From: Dehalococcoidia bacterium
Lineage (GTDB): Bacteria > Chloroflexota > Dehalococcoidia > DSTF01 > JALHUB01
Reading direction: 5' to 3'
DNA: 8,046 nt
NCBI GenBank assembly: GCA_022865685.1
Contig: JALHUB010000105.1
Location: 1 to 8,046 of the forward strand
Position numbers and translations under genes: made by a program. How positions within the stretch are numbered: the first letter of the stretch is position 1; each line of letters starts with the position of its first letter. This document shows, in pieces, positions 4,458 to 8,046 of this stretch. The notes under the pieces are model-generated. The model made no database searches. It was not told where the DNA came from and saw nothing but the letters and a program-made list of their open reading frames with translations.

Positions 4458-6104
4458 CTACGGCCGCCTCAGTACCGCGCCGGTGCTCGCCGAGGTCACG
4501 AGCGCGGCGTAGCGGGCGAGGTACGGCAGGAGGCCGTCCTGACGCGGCGGCGTCCACCTCGCCAGGCGCCTCTCGATCTCTTCGGGCAGCAGGCGCACGT
4601 TGAGCGTCTTCGCCGGGATGTCGATCTCGATGACGTCGCCCTCTTCGATGACGGCGAACGGGCCGCCCTCCATCGCTTCCGGCGAGATGTGGCCGATGGC
4701 GGCGCCCTTCGTCGCGCCCGAGAAGCGGCCGTCGGTGATGAGCGCGACCTCAGCGTCGAGGCCCGCACTGACGATAGCAGAGGTCGCCCAGAGCATCTCG
4801 CGCATGCCCGGGCCGCCCTTCGGGCCTTCGTACTTGATGACGACCACGTCGCCGGAGTGGATGGCGCTCAGGCCGATAGCATCGCGCGCGTCCTCCTCTG
4901 AGTTGAACACGCGGGCCGGCCCCCGGTGTCGCATCATCCCCGGCACGACAGCCGATTGCTTGACGACGGCGCCCTCCTCGGCGACGTTGCCGTAGAGGAT
5001 CGCCAGACCGCCTTCGGCGTAGTAGGGGTCGTCGATGGGCCGGATCACGTTCCTGTCCAGTATCTGCGCCCCTTCCACGATCTCGCCCACAGTGTGGCCG
5101 CCGAGCGTCATCGCCTCCAGGTGAAGGAGGCCCTTGCCCGCCAGTTCCTTCATCACGCCCTGGATGCCTCCCGCCTCGTACAGGTCCTCGACGAAGTGGT
5201 TGCCGGCCGGGCTGAGGTTGCAGAGGCGCGGCGTTTTGCGACTGATTTGGTCGAACGTAGCGAGGTCCAGCTCGACACCCGCCTCGTGGGCCAGCGCCAT
5301 GAGGTGCAGGATCGTGTTCGAGGAGCCGCCGATCGCCATGTCGACGGTTATGGCATTCTCGAACGCCTCGCGCGTCAGAATCGACCGCGGCGTGACGTTC
5401 GCCTCGAAGAGCTCCATGAGTCGCATGCCGGCGTACTTGGCCAGCTCGCGTCGCTTGCCGTAGACGGCGGGGATGGTGCCGTTCCAGGGTAGCGCCAGCC
5501 CGAGCGCCTCCGCCATGCAGTTCATGCTGTTCGCCGTGAACAAGCCGGCGCAGGAGCCGCAGGTAGGCGCAGCGCGGTTCAGGACCTCAAAGAAGCCGGC
5601 CGGAGTGATCTCGCCCTTCGTCAGCTTCGGGCCGAACTCGGCGATCTTGCTCACGTCGATACGCTGGTCGCAGTACCGCCCGGCGAGCATCGGCCCGCCG
5701 CTGATGATGATCGACGGCAGGTTGAGGCGGGCCATCGCCATCATCATCGCTGGCGTGATCTTGTCGCAGTTCGTGACGCAGACCATAGCGTCGAGGGCAT
5801 GCGCCATCATCATCGCTTCGATGGAGTCGGCGATCAGCTCGCGACTGGGCAGCGGGTAGCACATGCCGGCGTGTCCCTCGGCCCAACCGTCGCAGATGGC
5901 GATGGCCGGGAACTCGAACGGCGTTCCACCTGCGGCGATGACGCCCTCGCGGGCCGCCCGCGCGACCTGGTCGAGGTGCTCGTGCCCCGGTACGAGCTCG
6001 TTCTGGGAGTTGATAACGGCCACGAGCGGCTTCTGCATCTCCTCGCCTGTTCTTCCCATCGCCAGGAACAGGGGCCTGCGGGCTTTGACGACGTCGCTTC
6101 TCAT
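4458..6104 (-). CDS. ilvD: Dihydroxy-acid dehydratase IlvD
   Basis: IlvD removes water from 2,3-dihydroxy-isovalerate and 2,3-dihydroxy-3-methylvalerate to give the 2-keto acids for valine, leucine and isoleucine. It is an Fe-S, Mg-dependent cytoplasmic enzyme. Numbered from the upstream in-frame TTG at 6116, visible motifs are VPGHEHL (42-48), ICDGW (74-78), NCDKITPA (116-123), PTCGSCAG (184-191) and ALITDGRFSGAT (458-469). The last and the CDK segment fit the family signatures, with the allowed Ala for Gly after CDKITP. VPGH replaces the PCN cysteine of the [2Fe-2S] plant and mycobacterial type, so this is nearer the E. coli-like group. I chose ATG 6104 (548 residues) because GGAGGG (6109-6114) sits just before it; the TTG at 6116 overlaps that site. 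Edd and sugar-acid dehydratases are related alternatives, but the close IlvD resemblance makes them unlikely. Confidence 0.94.
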   Translation of the reverse strand: MRSDVVKARRPLFLAMGRTGEEMQKPLVAVINSQNELVPGHEHLDQVARAAREGVIAAGGTPFEFPAIAICDGWAEGHAGMCYPLPSRELIADSIEAMMMAHALDAMVCVTNCDKITPAMMMAMARLNLPSIIISGGPMLAGRYCDQRIDVSKIAEFGPKLTKGEITPAGFFEVLNRAAPTCGSCAGLFTANSMNCMAEALGLALPWNGTIPAVYGKRRELAKYAGMRLMELFEANVTPRSILTREAFENAITVDMAIGGSSNTILHLMALAHEAGVELDLATFDQISRKTPRLCNLSPAGNHFVEDLYEAGGIQGVMKELAGKGLLHLEAMTLGGHTVGEIVEGAQILDRNVIRPIDDPYYAEGGLAILYGNVAEEGAVVKQSAVVPGMMRHRGPARVFNSEEDARDAIGLSAIHSGDVVVIKYEGPKGGPGMREMLWATSAIVSAGLDAEVALITDGRFSGATKGAAIGHISPEAMEGGPFAVIEEGDVIEIDIPAKTLNVRLLPEEIERRLARWTPPRQDGLLPYLARYAALVTSASTGAVLRRP

Positions 6105-6146
6105 TCCACCCTCCAAGTCATGTCTGCAATCCGGCTCACGACATCA

Positions 6147-6229
6147 AGTCTAGCGGGAGAGGGCGTTCTTTGCCAGTCGAGCTGTGCGCCGTGCGCGCTC
6201 AGGCGCCTAACGTCGGAATCGACTAGACT
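6147..6229. promoter_or_regulatory. Divergent ilvD / lipoprotein control region with a 7-bp inverted repeat
   Basis: AGTCTAG (6147-6153) and CTAGACT (6223-6229) are exact inverted copies set at similar distances from the two diverging genes. Each yields TAGACT (4/6 match to a -10) reading toward its own gene, with leaders of roughly 30-40 nt. Neither has a good -35. This may be a matched pair of weak promoters or chance. Confidence 0.22.
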
Positions 6230-6263
6230 GGACTGCGTGGTCCCGTTCAGGAGGCACGCCCGG

Positions 6264-7325
6264 ATGCGTCATTCAGCCCGCCGGTTGGTCTCACTCCTTC
6301 CGCTCCTTGTTTTGCCGCTGGCCTTGCTGCAGGCCTGCGCGGGCGACACCTCGAAGGTCGCGGAATCGCCGCCGGCGGGCGCAGTCGATCCTGGGGCGCC
6401 CGGACCCTATCCCGTCGGCGTGGCGGAAATCGTCTTCGAACGGCCATCTTCGACAACGGGAGAGCCGCGCGTCCTGAACACGCTCGTCTGGTACCCGGCG
6501 GCGGACAGCGCCCGGGACGCGGCCGAAGACGATGCCCTCCATGGCGTCAGGGACGCGCCGCTGACCGCCGACAACCTGCCGCTTCCGATCATCATGTTCT
6601 CGCACGGCAGCGGTGGCCTGACCTGGCAGTCGACCTACTACACGACCCATCTGGCGAGCTACGGCTTCGTCGTCATCGCGCCGCCGCACCCGGGGAACAC
6701 CGCCGCCGACTGCATGCCCTGCATGGACAGGGCCGCGCTAGCCGACGCCTTCTTGAACCGACCGACCGACATCACCTTCGCGCTGGAGTCCATGCTCAAG
6801 CTGAACGACGATTCCAGCTCAATGTTCTACCACGCGCTCGATGGAAAACGAGTGGGCATGAGCGGGCATTCGTTTGGAGGGCTCGTCACGTTGCAGTTGG
6901 CGTCGAGTAGCGGCGGCAACCCGTTCCTGGCCGCCCTGGCGATGGCCCCTGCGGTCGGCGGCGGCGCGCCCTCACCCGGGAGCTCGGTGGCGATACCGCT
7001 GATGATCATGGGCGGTGGAGAGGACAACGTCTGTCCCGTCGAAAACGACAGGGAGTATCTCGCCTCCCTCCAAAGCAGCGCCCCGCACTACCTCGTGGTC
7101 TTCCCTCGCGGCGGCCACCTCGCGTACAGCGATCAGTGTATCGAGATACTCGGCGACTGCGGCCCCGACCACATCAGCCAGGAAAAGGCGCACGAACTAA
7201 TCAACCGTTATGCTACGGCCCTATTCAAGACCTACGTCGCCCACGACGAGAGCTACGCCGCATACCTCGACCCGCAGGCGAGCGCGGGCGACCCCGACAT
7301 CGAATTCGAGGCGTCGGTCCCGTGA
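6264..7325 (+). CDS. Secreted lipoprotein, alpha/beta hydrolase fold (dienelactone / PAF-acetylhydrolase-like)
   Basis: The 353-residue product starts with a basic n-region (RHSARR), a Leu-rich hydrophobic stretch (about 9-22) and the lipobox-like LQAC, so C25 is probably lipidated and the protein anchored outside the cytoplasmic membrane. The hydrolase part shows the oxyanion segment HGSGG (114-118), the nucleophile elbow GHSFGG with S203 (201-206), a likely acid D254 in GGGED, and a likely base H285 in RGGH. This order and spacing suit predicted dienelactone hydrolases and PAF-acetylhydrolase relatives, esterases acting on small or oxidised ester substrates; the substrate here is unknown. 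Five cysteines after the lipobox (150, 153, 257, 292, 299) could form disulfides. AGGAGG (6249-6254) lies 9 nt before the ATG and fixes this start, although the frame is open far upstream through ilvD antisense. Confidence 0.85.
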   Translation: MRHSARRLVSLLPLLVLPLALLQACAGDTSKVAESPPAGAVDPGAPGPYPVGVAEIVFERPSSTTGEPRVLNTLVWYPAADSARDAAEDDALHGVRDAPLTADNLPLPIIMFSHGSGGLTWQSTYYTTHLASYGFVVIAPPHPGNTAADCMPCMDRAALADAFLNRPTDITFALESMLKLNDDSSSMFYHALDGKRVGMSGHSFGGLVTLQLASSSGGNPFLAALAMAPAVGGGAPSPGSSVAIPLMIMGGGEDNVCPVENDREYLASLQSSAPHYLVVFPRGGHLAYSDQCIEILGDCGPDHISQEKAHELINRYATALFKTYVAHDESYAAYLDPQASAGDPDIEFEASVP

Positions 7326-7354
7326 GCCGGACCCGAATGAGACGTTGTTTGGGG

Positions 7355-7843
7355 TTAGTCGCTCTTCTTGCAGCGCCGGCAGAGCTTCGAGCAGACGCCG
7401 TCGACGGAGATGGCACCCGGTCCCGTCAGCCCCAGCGTGGCGGCGCCCGTAGCCAGCGACAGCGGTAGTTCAAAGCCGCCTTCGCCAAAGTAGCCCGTTT
7501 TCCAATGCACTTTCCAGATTGCCATGCCCAGGTTGAACATTATTGGTATCGCCACCAGACGCGTCTTCAGGCCGAGAGCGATCGCCAGTCCGCCGAAGAG
7601 CTCGGTAACGCCGGAGGCGTAAGCCCCTGCCAGCGGATAGGGGACCTCCATTCTCTCAAGGCCGGCGGCAAATTGCTGCGGACCGCTCCTTTCAAAGAAT
7701 GGTTGCCAGTTTGGGCCCAGTATCTTCGCCGCCCGCTCCGGCGCCTTCTTGCCGGGCCCGACGAAAAGCTTCGGATAGCCATGGGCCATCAGCGTCCCGC
7801 CGACGACCAGCCGCAGCAGCAACAGACCGAGACTTCGTAACAT
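7355..7843 (-). CDS. DoxX family membrane protein
   Basis: The 162-residue protein has the DoxX pattern: a first helix LLLLRLVVGGTLMAHGYPKLF (about 7-27), a loop, then helices near 71-91, 95-110 and 127-140, with GLKTRLVAIPIMFNLGMA (91-108) and the closing GPGAISVD (141-148). Members are small quinol-linked or redox-associated membrane subunits; for most, including this one, the exact role is not known. The tail beyond the usual end is basic and has C151, C155 and C158. GGAGG stands 7 nt before the ATG. A TATAGT (7900-7905) upstream resembles a -10, but no -35 accompanies it. It converges on the lipoprotein gene with a 29-nt gap lacking any hairpin. Confidence 0.87.
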   Translation of the reverse strand: MLRSLGLLLLRLVVGGTLMAHGYPKLFVGPGKKAPERAAKILGPNWQPFFERSGPQQFAAGLERMEVPYPLAGAYASGVTELFGGLAIALGLKTRLVAIPIMFNLGMAIWKVHWKTGYFGEGGFELPLSLATGAATLGLTGPGAISVDGVCSKLCRRCKKSD

Positions 7844-7923
7844 TGTCCTGCCTCCTCCGTCCTAGAGTGGCGGCCTTCGCAGCCTACCGGTCGGCCAAGA
7901 CTATAGGGGACGCGTGCAAAGAA

Positions 7924-7939
7924 GGTGGCGTTCGCCACC
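7924..7939 (-). terminator. Putative intrinsic terminator after the acyl-CoA ligase gene
   Basis: GGTGGCG (7924-7930) and CGCCACC (7933-7939) pair perfectly around two bases. On the minus strand the stem is followed by TTCTTT. It lies 33 nt beyond the ligase stop at 7973 and before doxX, fitting a terminator, though the T-tract is short and interrupted. It may instead belong to the class of stop-adjacent palindromes seen elsewhere in the window. Confidence 0.5.
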
Positions 7940-7972
7940 ATGATTCTTCTCCGCGATATTCAACGGTCAGCG

Positions 7973-8046
7973 TTAACCGCCGGACCGGCCGAATAGCTCC
8001 TCCCGCAGCACCTTCTTCTGTACCTTGCCCGTCAGACTCGTCGGCA
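7973..8046 (-). CDS. C-terminal end of an AMP-dependent acyl-CoA synthetase/ligase (truncated by window edge)
   Basis: Too short for a full gene call, but the minus-strand frame reads PTSLTGKVQKKVLREELF and ends GRSGG before TAA (7973-7975). The TGK followed by basic residues and LRxEL is the C-terminal signature of ANL-superfamily adenylating enzymes. Its Lys is the catalytic lysine of the adenylation half-reaction, which activates a carboxylic acid with ATP before thioester formation with CoA. The substrate cannot be told from 23 residues; long- and medium-chain fatty acid ligases end in much the same way. The rest of the gene lies to the right of the window. Confidence 0.8.
   Translation of the reverse strand, partial: PTSLTGKVQKKVLREELFGRSGG

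Noticed and set aside
4275..5492. Rightward ORFs antisense to fmdB and ilvD (4275-4901, 4926-5492)
   Set aside because: These are shadows in GC-rich DNA. Their translations are biased in composition and lack recognisable domains or ribosome binding sites.
5799..6263. Long rightward open frame running antisense to ilvD into the lipoprotein gene
   Set aside because: The frame is open by GC-rich codon bias only. The lipoprotein's signal peptide and AGGAGG site fix the start at 6264, and the upstream part lies on the opposite strand of a well-conserved ilvD.

Overview
The window is a high-GC bacterial chromosome segment with ordinary housekeeping content and tight gene packing. The lineage is not proven by anything here. 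The mix suggests Chloroflexota (Dehalococcoidia-like): a bacterial archease-rtcB pair, a DUF1461/TIGR01906 membrane protein, an FmdB-type zinc ribbon beginning MPLYEYYC with a Cys-rich tail, and short palindromes placed just after stop codons. I infer this from family resemblance only.

Layout. Positions 2-208 (+) hold the 3' end of an unrecognised gene. Positions 305-3158 (-) hold a three-gene block transcribed leftward: mazG (nucleotide pool cleaning), archease, then rtcB (RNA ligase). The rtcB ribosome binding site overlaps the archease stop codon. A divergent control region at about 3187-3248 separates mazG from a rightward gene (3293-4018) for a four-helix membrane protein of unknown function. 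The two opposing promoters there share the same -35 bases. Next come a leftward FmdB-like zinc ribbon gene (4146-4376) and ilvD (4458-6104, branched-chain amino acid synthesis). Diverging from ilvD is a rightward secreted lipoprotein of the alpha/beta hydrolase fold (6264-7325). It converges on a leftward DoxX-family membrane protein (7355-7843). At the right edge is the C-terminal tail of a leftward acyl-CoA ligase (7973-8046).

How the genes work together. Archease and RtcB form a known functional pair: archease drives turnover of the RtcB guanylylation reaction. MazG upstream on the same strand could make this a nucleotide and RNA damage-response unit, but that link is inference, and archease also has a possible promoter of its own. 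The remaining genes look like independent short units.

The most noteworthy non-coding signals are a set of palindromes, each 8-33 nt beyond a stop codon, including two exact copies of one 22-23 bp palindrome nearly 4 kb apart, and the divergent promoter with superimposed -35 elements. I saw no phage, CRISPR, IS, tRNA, rRNA or evident defence system, and no convincing new multi-gene system.
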